Assembly: GCA_001599595.1 (NCBI GenBank)
Contig: BCHH01000001.1
Coordinates: 3,687,068 to 3,751,067, forward strand
Direction: 5' to 3'
DNA from: Beverwykella pulmonaria
Taxonomy: Eukaryota > Ascomycota > Dothideomycetes > Pleosporales > Melanommataceae
Length of the DNA stretch: 64,000 nt
Of this stretch, positions 1-12,573 are shown piece by piece. The notes beneath the pieces were generated by a model. That model made no database searches. It was not told where the DNA came from and saw nothing but the letters and a program-made list of their open reading frames with translations. Both the position numbers and the translations under genes were made by a program. Numbering within the stretch: position 1 is the first letter of the stretch; the number at the start of each line of letters is the position of its first letter.

Positions 1-2
1 GT

Positions 3-1082
3 CCGTCACCAGGTTTGAAAGATGCAGCTACAACGGGACCGAATCGCCAGCGTCGACGCCCGAGGAAGCTGAATAAAGAGCCTATGACGCAGAGCTCTGC
101 TTCCACTGCAACTTCCAAGCCTATATCCATGCCCGCGGCTGCGATTATTAACGAAACTCTACCCCCCGCCTCCACCCTCGAACTCGAAGCCCTCAAATCG
201 CGCGTCCGCGGCCTTGAGGCCAAAGTCGAAGAGCTCTACAGTAGCACTGAAGCTCGAAGTGCACGCTCGCCCCGCCGTCGCGGAAAAGCACGGAAGGGAT
301 CATCGGCAACACAAGTCCCTACATTGTCCTCTACCACTGCCGCGGATCCTGCCACAGTCGTCGAAGAGGAGGAAGAAGCAGACGAGGAACTCGTGCGTCT
401 AGAAGGTGAGCTCGAGATTGCACGGCAAGACCTCGAAGCTTATCGTCCACGCACACGGCCGCGTAACAGAACACGCCGCTCTGTTTCCGCCGAAGACGAC
501 GATGATGTCGAGGAGATCCCGCGAGATGGATTTGAACCCAGCGCTGGACCAAAGGATACAATGAACATGGGAGATAGACAGGTCACGCTCACAGGGAATT
601 ATCGTATTCCACTGCCGGCGAGCGTCAGCATGACGGATGTCAAGAATATACAGTCAGGTGTGAGCGCAGCGCAAAATGTGGCGAAGAGCTTTTTGGAGCA
701 AAGGAGGGCGCAGGCGAAACAAGCTACTGTCAATAACTCGCCTAGAGCGCAGAATCAAGCCCAAAAGAATGGGAAACAAACGGGGTCGATGGCGGCATCG
801 ACGGAGACTGCTGGCGAGAGTGGTAAGAGTTGGGCTGAATGGGTCGGCGGGTATAGTATGGCTATTACGCGGGCTGTTAAGAGTATTGAGGCGGAGGCCA
901 CACTAGAGACGCAGAAGGCTGGGGGAAATAGGCCGGCTCAGGTAGGGAGGTCGTCGTCAGCGAAGAATACGGGGCAGGTGGGTAAAGGGAAGGGGATAGT
1001 TGCGAAGACGGGACCCAGGCCACCATTGAATTCAAGGACAGGGAATCTGAGTAGCGAGCAGGTTCGGGGGTTGATGAAATAG
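3..1082 (+). CDS. Conserved fungal protein of unknown function, 5'-partial
   Basis: The frame is open from the first base of the window, so the true start probably lies to the left; the first in-frame ATG is at 84. The visible 360 or so residues begin with a basic tract (RQRRRPRKLNKEP), then a predicted coiled coil (about LELEALKSRVRGLEAKVEEL), an acidic run, a second helical segment, and a conserved-looking core around GNYRIPLPASVSMTDVKNIQ, followed by a low-complexity basic tail ending in GLMK. I recall this core pattern from unnamed Pezizomycotina proteins but know no function. No signal peptide or membrane segment is visible. Real coding is likely because one long frame has ordered charge and coiled-coil structure. 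Function unknown. Confidence 0.7.
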   Translation, partial: PSPGLKDAATTGPNRQRRRPRKLNKEPMTQSSASTATSKPISMPAAAIINETLPPASTLELEALKSRVRGLEAKVEELYSSTEARSARSPRRRGKARKGSSATQVPTLSSTTAADPATVVEEEEEADEELVRLEGELEIARQDLEAYRPRTRPRNRTRRSVSAEDDDDVEEIPRDGFEPSAGPKDTMNMGDRQVTLTGNYRIPLPASVSMTDVKNIQSGVSAAQNVAKSFLEQRRAQAKQATVNNSPRAQNQAQKNGKQTGSMAASTETAGESGKSWAEWVGGYSMAITRAVKSIEAEATLETQKAGGNRPAQVGRSSSAKNTGQVGKGKGIVAKTGPRPPLNSRTGNLSSEQVRGLMK

Positions 1083-1960
1083 ACAGACTGGAAGGCGTAG
1101 TTGAGGGGTAACGGGGGCTTAATTCTTTGATGCCATTATAGAACGTGACCTTGCTTTTGGGTGTATGGTATGGTATTGGAGAAAAGGCAACATTGAAAGA
1201 AGCAAATGAATGAACTGACGTCTTACAAATTAGGTATCGTCTTTTCTTCCTCTCTATTTCTTATGGTTTACATTGATATCTCGACATTCGTACCCGGACC
1301 ATCTGGGTCGAGCTCCCAGGAGCCGACGACGGAGATCGGGAGCGCCGATCGGACATCCTGCCGCTCCGCAGCCCTACGCCGACATAGCTACCGAGTCTCC
1401 TTCCCTCACCCAGTGCATCTCCCTATCGGCGTCGGCCATCTTGGAAAACATCACAGGCGGCTCGGAGCTAGCCCAATTGTTGAGAGACTGTTCCCCGAAA
1501 GTAGCTCCATCTTTGCAGGATATCTGACCCCCAACCAGGTGATAAACACGACGAGCTATTTTACTAGCCCAATAGGTAGTAGTAGGCTACTCGTTAGCGG
1601 CTGGTACTAGTAAACGTCTTACTCTGTACAAATGTCCGCAATCTGGGGAATGCCGTTTCAGGATCCCCCAGTACGTTGTCGGGGATTAATTGTAGATGAG
1701 GAGATCGTTTGTACTCCCCGAAAGCCGAGCTGTGCCGCGTTAACACACCTGCGCCTTCCCAACCCGACCACAAACGTCCTCTGTTCTTGGCGGATTGCAC
1801 GCGCTAGACACTGCAGTCACGCGTAGGAGGTATATAATACGCCTTCCCCACACTCACCATCATTCTCCCCTTTCTCTTTCTTCACAAATACGACGTGCTC
1901 TCTTCGCTTCAGCTGCTTTATATCCTCTCTCCACAAGTCTCAATCACAATATAAGTTACC
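1083..1960. other. Intergenic, with promoter of the methyltransferase gene
   Basis: Short ORFs here are shadows with no recognisable protein. The right end holds a TATA sequence at 1830-1836 and a pyrimidine-rich leader before the next ATG. Nothing else recognised. Confidence 0.6.
1830..1836 (+). promoter_or_regulatory. Putative TATA box
   Basis: TATATAA lies 125 bases upstream of the methyltransferase ATG and is followed by a CT-rich tract (about 1860-1935) typical of fungal leaders. It is flanked by short inverted GCGTA/TACGC segments. Inference from sequence only. Confidence 0.5.
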
Positions 1961-2809
1961 ATGGCTCCCTTTCTTCCCGAACGAGCCGGCCCCTTCCTCA
2001 TCGGTCAAAACAAAGTCAGCACCTACGAAGCTAGCGGTGGAAAGGTCACTGCCGACTTCGCAGCCCATAACCTCACCCTCATCCCCGCCATTCCCGCCGG
2101 TTCTATCATCCACGACAACGCCGCCGGCGCCGGCACTGTGGCTCGCAAAATTCTGGGCGCCAATCCGCCCGCCGATATCAAAATCTTTGCTACTGATATC
2201 GACCAGCCTTTCCTTGACGTCCTGCAAGAAGATGTCACCAAGAACGAGTGGCCGATCGAAGTCTCGAACCAGCGGATGGAGGCGCTCTCGTTCCCAGATG
2301 AGTACTTTACACACTCCATCACCAACATCTCCATCTTTTTCGCGGGCTCCGCTGGCCTCGACGGCGCGAAGGAAGTCTACCGCACCCTCAAGCCTGGCGG
2401 GATCGCCATCGCCAATTGCTGGGAACATATAACGTGGTTGTTCCCTGTACTGGCCGTGCACAACACACTTCGACCCAGCAAACCGTTCCCCGCACCCCCA
2501 ATTAACTGGTCCGATGGAGTTCAGATTCAAAAGATCATGAAGGAGGCCGGGTTCAAGGAGGAGAATATGAAGGTGGAGAAGAGTGAGACGTGGGCGAAGA
2601 CTAAGGACTTGAGGGCATGGAGTGAGTTAGTATGGGCGTACCTAGGCGGGCTTGGGGGGTGGCAGGAGAGCGATGAGGGAAGATGGGACGAGGCAGTCGA
2701 TCTCTTGAAGGAGAAACTGGGCGGATTGACAGAGGCTCAGGGTGTTAAAGTCGTAGATGGGGAGACATGGTTGAGGGCGAGTCAGTGGGTCGTTGTCGCG
2801 ACAAAGTAA
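1961..2809 (+). CDS. Class I SAM-dependent methyltransferase (small-molecule type)
   Basis: Single exon, 282 residues. A Rossmann methyltransferase is indicated by motif I (HDNAAGAGTVA, about residues 47-57), an acidic residue at the end of the second strand (ATDIDQ), and the post-II/III region ending in YRTLKPGGIAIANCWE. The C-terminal half is rich in W and aromatic residues, as in fungal small-molecule methyltransferases, with a substrate-cap helix near KIMKEAGFKEENMKVEK. No signal peptide, so probably cytosolic. The nearest family is the UbiE/Methyltransf_11-like group often seen in fungal secondary metabolism. No polyketide synthase, NRPS or other pathway gene is adjacent, so the substrate cannot be guessed. 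The start is supported by the leader and TATA box upstream. Confidence 0.85.
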   Translation: MAPFLPERAGPFLIGQNKVSTYEASGGKVTADFAAHNLTLIPAIPAGSIIHDNAAGAGTVARKILGANPPADIKIFATDIDQPFLDVLQEDVTKNEWPIEVSNQRMEALSFPDEYFTHSITNISIFFAGSAGLDGAKEVYRTLKPGGIAIANCWEHITWLFPVLAVHNTLRPSKPFPAPPINWSDGVQIQKIMKEAGFKEENMKVEKSETWAKTKDLRAWSELVWAYLGGLGGWQESDEGRWDEAVDLLKEKLGGLTEAQGVKVVDGETWLRASQWVVVATK

Positions 2810-5800
2810 GAAGGAACTCTCTCTTTGCATGCGCCAGACCCAGATGTGGAGAGGGATGGCAGGATTCTAAGACCCGCTCGCGCCTGAAGAGGCCAAGGAT
2901 AAGGAGCATGAGTCCAGGGCGTGAAAAGCGGTGAGAATTCTGGAGGTTATACCTAAGCAGTCCCTCCCTATGGTACATCTCCTTCGTACTACTACCAATA
3001 ATAAAATTATGCCTAATCTTCTTCTTTATACATGTGTGTTATTGTGCCTTCTTGCCTTTTTCATCTTGTCCTTACCTTTTTAATGGCGCGAAGCGTTCAA
3101 AATTGAAAGACGAAAAAAAGCAAAACGAAACGACGTCGGAAGGTGCTGAGTACTGAGACTACTGAGACTATTGAGAATTTCCTTCTCTTTTCTGCCTTTA
3201 CTCATATCCCAACTTTTTTGTCCAGATGAAATCTCATATTGATTTTTCTGTCGTTCTCCTCGACTCTAACATTCTTGGTTTGTAGTGGATTAAGAATGGA
3301 TTAAAGTTGGAGAGGATACGGCGTCTGTAAGTCGGACACGTGATAACGGACTGGTGATCTACATACAGGGCGGTGGCAGGTAGTCAGACTTCTTGGCCAC
3401 CGTATCCTGGGATTCCTCTCGTTTCCTTGAAGGTTGTTTTCGGGAAAGAGATTTGTGGATGTATTTAATCTAAATAGGGTGGTAGGGGTTTTGTGAGGGG
3501 AGAGTCTTTCGTATGGCAGGGGTTGGGCGCCGATACGCCGAGAACGACGACGACGCCGACGCCGACGTTAACGCCGACGCCGATGAAGAGAATATCGGAT
3601 ACCGAGGACAAGTTTCTCAGACCTGCTCACTGTGCAATGGGCCTGTTGCTATTACACAACGTCTCTAAAGTCTTTTTCTGCTCATGAGAACGACTGGTCC
3701 AGCATGCGGTGTTTTACAAAGTTTGTTCAACACGCCATGACGCGGCCATACAGAGGTAGTATCCTGCATCTTCCCTCTTTCTATGTGTCAACTCAGGGCG
3801 CATAGCTGCTGTGTCTCCACTCCTCTCGAACGCCGACGATGATCTAAAGGCTGGAATCTTTTTTTCTACGTGCTGAACAATAGAATATTGCGCTCATCCC
3901 ACGCTTCTGTATGCACGATGCATGCATAGAAAAAAAATTACCGACAGGCAGACATCTCGCATATGCTATTTACAGCGCGGCGGATGTGATCTCAAATCGC
4001 TCTACGTTCTTCCTCCTCTAGAGCTCTATCTCCTATCCAAGGAGGTCACGCTAGCTTGGCGAGTGCAGGGACAAGGATGGTAGAAAGCAAAGGCTCTTGT
4101 TCGTAGATATTCTAAGTCGCCGACAGGATAGAAATAATGGCTTCTGTGCGTGTGGGTAATGTAGCTTGATGGTGGCGTTACGATTGCTTGGATACCGATA
4201 GTGTTGGATATGGCCTCTTAGACTGTATGGAGACGTTAGATTTACAGGTGAGGGTGGTAGAAGGGAGACTATACATCAATGAGATGCTTTACTAAGCCTT
4301 GGGAGTTCTGAGAACGATGTGTAGCGGATGGAGATGTTGTGTACATCTGAAAGGAAGTTGCGGGCAAGAGAGCAGTGAGGAAGGCAAGAGAGGAGAGACC
4401 AAGGAAGGACGTACGAAAGCATCTAGGGGACGATACAGCCATTGTTGATTTCATGAGACTAGGAACTTAAATGTGGAGTAGAGTAAAGGAAGAGAATTGC
4501 TTGCCTGCATCCACCTCACCCCCTCTGTGTGCATTCCCACCACGGATCGAAAGCGATATCAATAGTAATAGACTGGCATTTATATTATGGATAAACTCAG
4601 AGTAGGTTATGTAGTAGGGGCCCTTGATGAGAAGACGCAGGTGAATGTCTATGGGACTGTTTCTCATCCGTGGGACAACCCTACATGCAAGGGCTGCACA
4701 TCTAGGATTTCGGATATAGGAGATGGGCCTGAGAATCAAAAGACACGTATCAAGTAGTGCCCTTAGCAAGAAGAAAAGAATTAAGGAAATAGAGATGTAG
4801 TGGGCATGCGGTGCAGTGAGGCGTGAGGTGAGAATATTCACCCCTGACATCACGCCAAACGCTATGCGACGCAGATGTAAACGAGTATGCCATGAGTAGT
4901 TTTTGTTTCTACGAACACTACGGATCAACGGATGCGAGGGCTGAAGATGTGAGGAAAGCCCTTAAGACGGCACGCTCTATACGATGATGTTAAGGAACAT
5001 GCAAAGCATGTCGTGCACTCATGCTAGCAAAAAAGAGAGCGAATTCAGGCTGGGGGCACTCGTGGACAACTGTAAGTATCTAAAATGTGAGACAGTGGTA
5101 CATCATGACCCAAGACAAACCCCCTTAGTGGTCTCTCATGCTTATTAGTGACTGAGTGTGACTTCCACAATTGGCTACCCACACACTGCTCGCGTGGCTG
5201 GAGAGAGCTGGAACGCTTTCATAGCGCCTTCTCTGTCTCCTTGGTTGTTATCCCGTTGCCATATACTCTTTTAAGCAGAACCTTATTTTTTACCACGTGA
5301 CCAGACAGCATCTCAAATCCAAGCAAACTTCCGGCTCGTCGTTTCCCCATGCAAACTATCTGTCTTGTGCAGATTCTCACAACTCGGACCGCTCTGCCAA
5401 CATGATTGTATTTCCTGCCGAGTCTCCCGCAAACAAGATAAACGCGCGCACGCGAAGCTCAACATGTGTATCAGCAGCGAATGAGACGCGTGAGAATGAT
5501 TCGGTTAAGGCGGCGACAGAGGTCAGTTCGTCATAGTTGCCTCAGATCGAGGATACGACCCATGACATAATTGCGTAGAAGCGCCACAGGCGCTAAGGTT
5601 ATTGGCAGCGGGGTTGTGGCTTTACGTTTCACACCACTCGCCGCACAAACCTATTTATGCCTTGTGAACCAAAATGGGTTGCCGTTCATCAGGATGAGAT
5701 GCTGGGCGAGATGGGTAGAGAGAGGACGGCGGATGCTTGTAGTAGACGTGTACCATGGTAGCTCGTTATGTGGCGGCGAAAGATGGCATTTTTGCCGATG

Positions 5801-6395
5801 AACATGGGAATTGTGAAAGCGATCCCCTGGATTCGCGATGACGCAGCCCAGTCCGAACAATCTTCCAACCCCGGCTGGCGATCAGAGACGACGTCCAACA
5901 GCCAAAACTCCGTCATCTAGCACATGGGGGTACTCTCTTTGGGCATGCTGTGGCTTAATTGGGATCTAGCTGTGTTGCCAACGGGAAATTGGGCAAGCTG
6001 GCTTGCCGGGGCCTGCCACGACGCGCTTTGTCGCAGCACGCGGCCTGGATCGAGGGCTCTCGCGGCGAATCGTTACCGGCCCAGACGTCGCTTGTGTGGA
6101 GAAGGCCTAGCCCAGCTCGGCACGGCCGTTTTTTGCTGTTGAACATTTATCAGGATGACGTTGTGGGCCGTCGTCGTCGTCGTCGCACCAAGCCTGCAGC
6201 GCATGCCACACAGCAACGACGGCCCTCGCAACCAAATAAAGGCACCACGCCCAACCTTCTTCCCCTCCACACCACCTTTTCCACATCACACCACTCCTAA
6301 CATACAAGCTCCCCACGCCCACCTTTGCATTTTTCTGCTTTGCTCGTGCTTATTTGATACCCCAACACATATATACCCGAAGACATTTCTTCACC
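2810..6395. other. 3.6-kb region without a supported gene
   Basis: Only short, overlapping ORFs on both strands without conserved motifs. It contains a GAC/GCC low-complexity tract (about 3545-3585), single CACGTG boxes near 3337 and 5290, a CGT triplet run near 6170-6185, and AT-rich stretches. The last 100 bases are C-rich and TATA-like (CATATATACCC near 6367), consistent with the promoter and leader of the HAM1-like gene. A long noncoding transcript cannot be excluded. Confidence 0.5.
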
Positions 6396-9278
6396 ATGTC
6401 CGGAGCAGCAGTGAACCGTCCGGTGGACCTGAAGCAGAAGGAGACCGACGTCAACAACAAGCTCCAGCTATATGGCATCTACTCAGGTGAGTCTGAACCA
6501 CGGGCGCAGTTCGCTCCCAATCCTGTCACATGCCACCCAGGCAAACACTGACAATGCGCTCCAGCCTTTGCCAATGGCAAGGTTCCGTCCAACAAGCAGA
6601 TCGACATAGCGCTCAATTCGGCGCTGGCCTCGAAACCGCTGTCCTCGCCCTCCAAGAAGCTCTCGCCCGATGGCCAGAAGCTCGTCGCCGACCTCAAGGA
6701 TGTCATTGAGCAGGCCAAAATTCTCCTCCTCACCAAAAACGAAGGCAATCTCCTCCAAGACTTCATCTACCAGACACAACAAATTAGCGGCGGCAACGCG
6801 CAGGTGCCCGGCGCGCCCGTGGACAAGGACACTGCGAGGCAGCACGGCAACGAGGCCCTTGAGGGCCTGCGCACGCTCGGCACCCTCCTTATCTCGAACG
6901 GCCAATTCCGCAAGCTTCTGTCCGACGCTACTATCCTTCTGCGTGACATTGCCGGTGATGCTGCTACCAACACCGCAAATAAGGTCAAGCCGTCTCAGGA
7001 TCAATTGTCTCAGATTGACCGTCCCGCAGATGACAACACATGGCATGAGGTCCCGGACATGTCCAAAGGAAGTCTCCAGTCCCAGCTCAAGAACAAGGTT
7101 CCGTTCAGCAAGAAAGACGCCGAGAAGGCCGCTGGCGATGTCAACCAGGCCGCACACCCCGATGGTTCCCGTGACCCCGTCGACACTGCCAATCTCGCTC
7201 AGCGGGAGCAACAAACTGGCGCCGAGCAGGGTCTCAACGGCCAGGCCGCTGCTGGCCAGGCTAAGCAAACCATCTCTGAGAACATCCCAGAGGAGCAAAA
7301 GGACAGGGCCCGCGCGCATCGCGAGCGCGCCCAGAATTACCTCAAGGGCAAGATGCCCGAGGAGCGCCGCGAGCAGACTATCTGGCGCCTGAAGAAGATG
7401 GTGGTAGAGATCCAGGGCCACCAGGACTACCAGCGTGCCATCGAGACGTTGCTGCGATTGGCGGAGCAATATGCCGGACATGGCAAGAATCTCGCATCCC
7501 AAGGCAAGGGATCGGTGCAAGGTGCGCACCAAGATGATGCTTTACAGCTGGCGGAAGCTGACTTGAAGGTCCGTATTTCCTAGTCTTCACAACGAACCAC
7601 CCAACCATGCTAACCAACATCAAGACCCTTTTGGAGCGATTCGCCAACAGCACCTCTTTTGACGACATCATCGATGCGATCAACCAGATCTACCGGGATG
7701 CTGACCAGGACCCGCAGCTCAAAAATTGGTTCAAGCATGTGGATGCTTTCGTGCGTAAATGCCTGCAACAGCAGGGCTTCATCATGGAAGACGCCTGCAA
7801 CGAGGAGTGGAACGGCATCTACGACGAAGGCCGCGAATTGCTACGCGGCCGTTACAGGGGTCATACAGACCGTATCGCTGACGAGTTCAAGTTTATTGGC
7901 CAGCAATTTGATGCCGAGTAAGTCTGCTTCTTCACGCTTCCACCCAACATGCACTGACGCGCTGCTTTAGTCCACAGAACAAGGCCTTCGCCAACTCTAT
8001 CACGAAGCTCTTTAATGACCTCGGCCACGATGCAGAGGGTAATGCTGAGTTTAAACCCCACCTCCTCAAGGACCTGCAGGATGTCATTATCCCTGGAATC
8101 TTCGAGAACGTTAGGTACATCCCGATTCCACGTATTGAGTACAGCGACCCTATGATCGATGCTGTTGTTGAGAACCTTGTCATTGAGGGCGACAACCTTG
8201 CACCCAATGTCATGGAGCTCGGTTCAGACAACTACTGGCGCTGGGGACGAAAGTCGATCCAGAGCAAGAGCAAGAACAAGTTGATGGTCTCTGTGTCTGG
8301 CATACAGATGGTGGGTGCGCCTAACGCTTTTACTCTTTGACTGCCTCTAACCATTTGTAGGATTTTCGCGATGTCTCGTACTACGTCAAGCGTAAGCAAG
8401 GCTTCCCCTCCATCACCGACAAGGGTGTGATGGATGTGTTCATGGGAGGTACTGGCTTCAGCTTCAAGGTCGAGATGGAAACCGCCGACAAGGATGACAA
8501 GATCCACTACTTCAAGATCAACAAGGTCACCACCGACATCAAGAACCTCAAGATCAAAGTGAAGAAGAGCAACCACAAGCTGCTCTTCGGCCTTTTCAAG
8601 CCACTCCTGTTGAAGGTCATGCGGCCTGTCATCCAGCGTGTCCTGGAGAAGCAGATCAAGGATTCTGTCAACCAGCTGGACGCCATGATCTTCGACATCA
8701 AGTCTGAAGCTGACAAGGCTGTCGAGGAGGCAAAGCGCAACCCGGACCCCGAGAACCTCCAGAACATCTACCAGCGATACGCCACAGCTGCGAACCAGCG
8801 CATTATGCAAGGAAAGCAGAAGAAGGCCGAGCTGGAACAGCGCGCCAAGGACACGCACGTCAACGTCGCCGTCACGCAGCACGATTCAATGTTCAAAAAC
8901 ATTTCCCTCCCTGGAGGCATCAGTTCCAAGGCTACTGAGTACAAGGATCTTGCTGCGAAGGGTGATAAGTGGGAGAGCCCCGTCTTTTCGATTGGGTCCG
9001 CTAAGGAGACCACTACTCTCCCCAAGATTGCTGCTGTTACCCGCAAGCCGCACTCTACTGCCACACCGAATGTTCAACCCAGCAACAGCGGCTACGGGAA
9101 TGTCACAACCGGCAATATTTACGCCCAGCCTGGCTATGGACAACAAGCTAGCAACGGCGGCGCCTTTGCCGGTCAGGTCGACAACGCCTTCAATGGACAC
9201 GCTAACGGCAGTGCGCCAACTGAGACATACAACACCACTCTCGGCAAGCAAAACCCAGTTCTCCTTAGCGACATCTAA
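6396..9278 (+). CDS. HAM1-like (DUF5923/DUF4449) lipid-binding-type protein
   Basis: Five exons by splice signals and phase: 6396-6486, 6565-7568, 7625-7917, 7971-8310, 8361-9278; 881 residues. The N-terminal helical domain (from MSGAAVNRP, with ANGKVPSNKQIDIAL and WHEVPDMSK) and the C-terminal domain (NYWRWGRKS, SGIQMDFRDVSYYVKRK, FGLFKPLLLKVMRPVI) match the fungal HAM1-like N- and C-terminal families as I know them. The C-terminal part is thought to be related to the BPI/LBP (TULIP) lipid-binding fold. The tail is low-complexity, rich in G, N, Q and Y. No signal peptide; probably cytoplasmic and membrane-associated. HAM genes in Neurospora are named for hyphal anastomosis, but this family link is by name and I cannot assign a process. 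All introns are 50-78 nt with GT-AG ends. Confidence 0.88.
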
Positions 9279-9553
9279 AAAACTCCCTCCCCGGCCGCGA
9301 TTTCTTTTAAAAAATAGTTCACACGTCCTAATCGGAATGTGGCTTTTGATGGATGATGCTTATGATTTTCTTTTCCTTCATTAATAATAGATGATACCAC
9401 AGGTTGCGAGAGGCGCAGAGCCAACGGGTCAAATGGTTTTTTTTATGTCAAGTTTCGATATCCAAATTGGCGGCCCGTAATGAGGATGCTTGGGACGGAT
9501 GGTTATAATATATATATAATAATGATATGAATGATCTAACGCCCTAAGATTCG

Positions 9554-12500
9554 TTAAACTCGTCGCATTTCAATCTTGCATATCCATACCCATCCATGTC
9601 CAGTACCAATGCCAATCATTTTCTCGGATACTGTCGCACGTGACGGTCGATACTCAGACGGTAGCCATAATACATTCTTAGAATTATATGTTATCCACAT
9701 GCCATCCGAACTTAAACCTAGGCATTGCTTGACGGTGTTATCCTCTAACCCTGACGCCAGCCAGATCGAGTCGTGTGAGAAGGCTACGGAGTTGACCGCA
9801 TTGCTGTGGCCTTCGAGCTTCGACAGGCACTCGCCGCTGCTCGCATCCCAGATCTTGACCGTCTNNNNNNNNNNNNNNNNNNNNNNNNNNNNNNNNNNNN
9901 NNNNNNNNNNNNNNNNNNNNNNNNNNNNNNNNNNNNNNNNNNNNNNNNNNNNNNNNNNNNNNNNGTCCCATGACCCTGACGCCAGCCGGGTCGAGTCGTG
10001 TGAGAAAGCTACGGAGTCGACCGAACTGCTATGGCCCTCGAGCGTCAACAGGCAAGCGCTCCATTTCTTTTGCATAACTGGCTTTATTGTAATCCAGTCC
10101 GGCTCTTCTCTCTTAGAAAACCTTCTTACTAGGCTGCAAGTCGGGCTAAATATAAGTGCAGATACATACGCCTGAAGAGGACTTTTCTCTATTACCCACT
10201 TGTGGGACATAATAAATCGGCGTGCATCTTGAACTAGTTTATTTAGTTCAGATGCGTCTGCTCTTCCCTAGGTTATGTTAATATATACTATGTACATAGC
10301 ATTACAGGCTTATAAATTACCTGTATAAAAGCCTCAAGCTTTGCCACTAATACTACTCCTTTGGATATGCTCTTGCATAGGCTAAGTGCCTCTAGCCAAT
10401 AGAGATAGTTTTGTCTTAGAAAGTCGTCGACAGCGCCTCTATCCTGCAGATAATCATTAAGATTTGTAGAAGAGCTAGGATTCCAGTCGCAGAGATGATC
10501 GATCCAGTAGATACACGAGTAGCGTGACGCTGCTAGTGGATCTGGATCCGGCGGCTTAACTTTCTCAATAGGATATCCTGGCATGTATAGATCATACATG
10601 TCCCGTCGGAGTGTCCTGGACATAACTTGGAGCGATCTAGAGAAGATTTCGTAGTGAAATTTCTCTGTTCCAGATGGAAATATTTCATAAAAAACCTCCG
10701 CGAAGAGAAAGTCTTTTGCAGATTGGTGCACAAAGTAGACTGTATCTTCCTGAACAGTAAGAAATGAGCCGCAATAGTTAACGATTTCTAGCAGTGACTC
10801 ATGATTTTCAGTAACGTTCTCGGGCATGTTGATAAGAGATGAAAGCTCCCTAAGTGTGACGGGTCGGTATACGATCGCGATGGAAGCCAGTATGCGCTTG
10901 CAGAGATTAGCATTGACCGATGTGCATATCTGCTGCATCATTCGATCATATAGCAAGTCAAGTCCAGGTGGAAATACAGACAGCATTGCGACGGTGTTTA
11001 ATCGTGGGGTGTTTTCGAGGTTTTGACAGACTAAAGCTACCCAGAGAAAGGTGTTATTGGCATTTAAAGACAGATAGTGGAACACGGCGTTCTGGGTATT
11101 ACTGTCGTACTCCTTTTTATACTTCAGCTGAAGTACTTTGTACTTAACGAATTTGCTGATAGCTGTAGAAATGGATTCTGTGTTAAGTTCAAGGCATATC
11201 TTAACTTTATGCCTTGCTCTCTTTAGATGTTCTTCAATGTCAGGCCAGTTGCGGCTAGAAACAATCCACTTAGCACGATGAAAGTTGGACAACTCCTCTT
11301 GGGTAATAAACCCTAGCAGTTTTGGCAAGTCTGCTATGCATTCATCGAGCGCATCAACAATTAGGTACGTGCTGTTCAAGCTCGGGTCACGCAGGATGTT
11401 GGTAAGTATCTCGGATAATGCAAACCAGGCATTTGCATCCTCGAAGAGAGCCTTGCCTGCGTAATCATACTTCTTCCGAATGTGTGAGATGAGCGAAGGC
11501 TGTTGGTCGACAATTAAGAACAGCAGCCCTCGCAGTACCGCCGTGGCGTTGTTGAGCCGCGAGTCCGTGGCCTGACAGAAAAAGTAGGATAGAACATCTG
11601 TCTTGGCTATCGACGTCTTGAGTTCATTAACAATGCCGCAGAGAAGCATAGTTTTGCCCTTGCCAGGATCGCCTTTGATCCATAACAGTCGGCTCTGCTG
11701 GTCGTACCGCCATTGTCGGAAGTTGGAATTATAGAAAATCCAACGGTATGATTCCTTCAACAAGCCACCCCTGGTATGTTCAATGCGCTTCTTATCGTCA
11801 CGAGGATCGGTATGGCGTAAGTCTTGAATACATCTCTCTCGCTTATCAATCACCTCTCGGACCCGTTTATATGCATTCCCTGCCCCTTCACCGTAGTAAA
11901 GGGGGATCTCAACATCTAGAATGCTTAGCAATGAGTATACTTTATCTTCTGCACGCTTTGTCTGGCGGCGTTCCATCCACAAAAAAAGCTCATCTACTCT
12001 GAATTGAGATAAACGAGTTCCTTGAAGCGCGGGGGTAGGAATACCAGTTATCTGCTGAATCTGTTGCTTTAGAGAGCTTCTGTCACCTATTCGTATATGC
12101 TCGCACGAGAAGAACTCGATTGAGCGAGGTGCAAGGAGTTCCTGGAGTGTCCAACCCCTGGTGAACCATCTACTTCGGCCCAGATCCGAGTCCCATTGTG
12201 AATGGAGATTATCGTCGATGCAACGGCCCGTTACATCCGACAAATAGACGTAGCATCGAGTCGCGTTGTGGTACCAGCGAAACATGGAATTGATAGCCTG
12301 CGACAGTTCGGCAGAGTTCGATTTATTAATGCAACAGGTATCCACCCAGAAGTATTGCAGATTATCATGATTTGCTTGCTCTCCACAGAACCGAATTTTC
12401 TCATATCCAAGCTTCTTCTCGCCAGTACCATTTACAAGGTCTTCAAATGTGGGTTCCTGCGCATCTTCGAGCCATGTGTGCGACAGGATCGCATAGGGCG

Positions 12501-12573
12501 GTATTACCTCGTCGTCAGCGAAAGCCCTAGTAAGACTGTACTCGGCAGTGCCGCTGCGTTGCAGAAAACGCAT
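9554..12573 (-). CDS. HET-NACHT-WD40 (HNWD) fungal NLR, allorecognition-type, interrupted by assembly gap
   Basis: Two exons on the minus strand: 12573-10321 and 10267-9554. The 53-nt intron (10320-10268) is phase 0 and restores the conserved linker ...SELNKLVQDARRFI. HET domain: AILSHTWL (about 28-35), FWVDTCCI (about 75-82), RGWTLQELLAP (about 139-149). NACHT: P-loop GDPGKGKT (301-308) and Walker B IVDALDEC (about 405-412). C-terminus: WD40 units of the LEGHSxxVxSVAFSHDS type on both sides of a 100-N gap, then the closing segment WLPSEYRPS. This is the architecture of Podospora HET-E/HET-D/HET-R, NLR-like receptors that trigger incompatibility cell death. The true length is unknown because the repeat array is truncated by the gap. 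The frame is open on both sides, so the gene may be intact. Transcribed convergently with the HAM1-like gene. Confidence 0.93.
9865..9964. other. Assembly gap of exactly 100 N
   Basis: Exactly 100 Ns inside the WD40 array of the HNWD gene. The round number suggests a placeholder for a gap of unknown size. The two flanks are near-identical WD units (SVAFSHDS...LASG), as expected when an assembler collapses high-identity 126-bp repeats. Confidence 0.95.

Noticed and set aside
3493..3687. ORF with TTTTPTPTLTPTP repeat
   Set aside because: Product of a GAC/GCC low-complexity tract, short and without other coding signals.
4467..4928. 153-codon minus-strand ORF in the 3.6-kb gap
   Set aside because: No conserved motif, no supporting promoter or splice context, and composition like random AT-rich translation.
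6483..7532. 349-codon minus-strand ORF opposite the HAM1-like gene
   Set aside because: Exact antisense shadow of a codon-biased exon; hydrophobic, repetitive composition and no family features; the sense strand encodes a clear conserved protein with proper splice sites.
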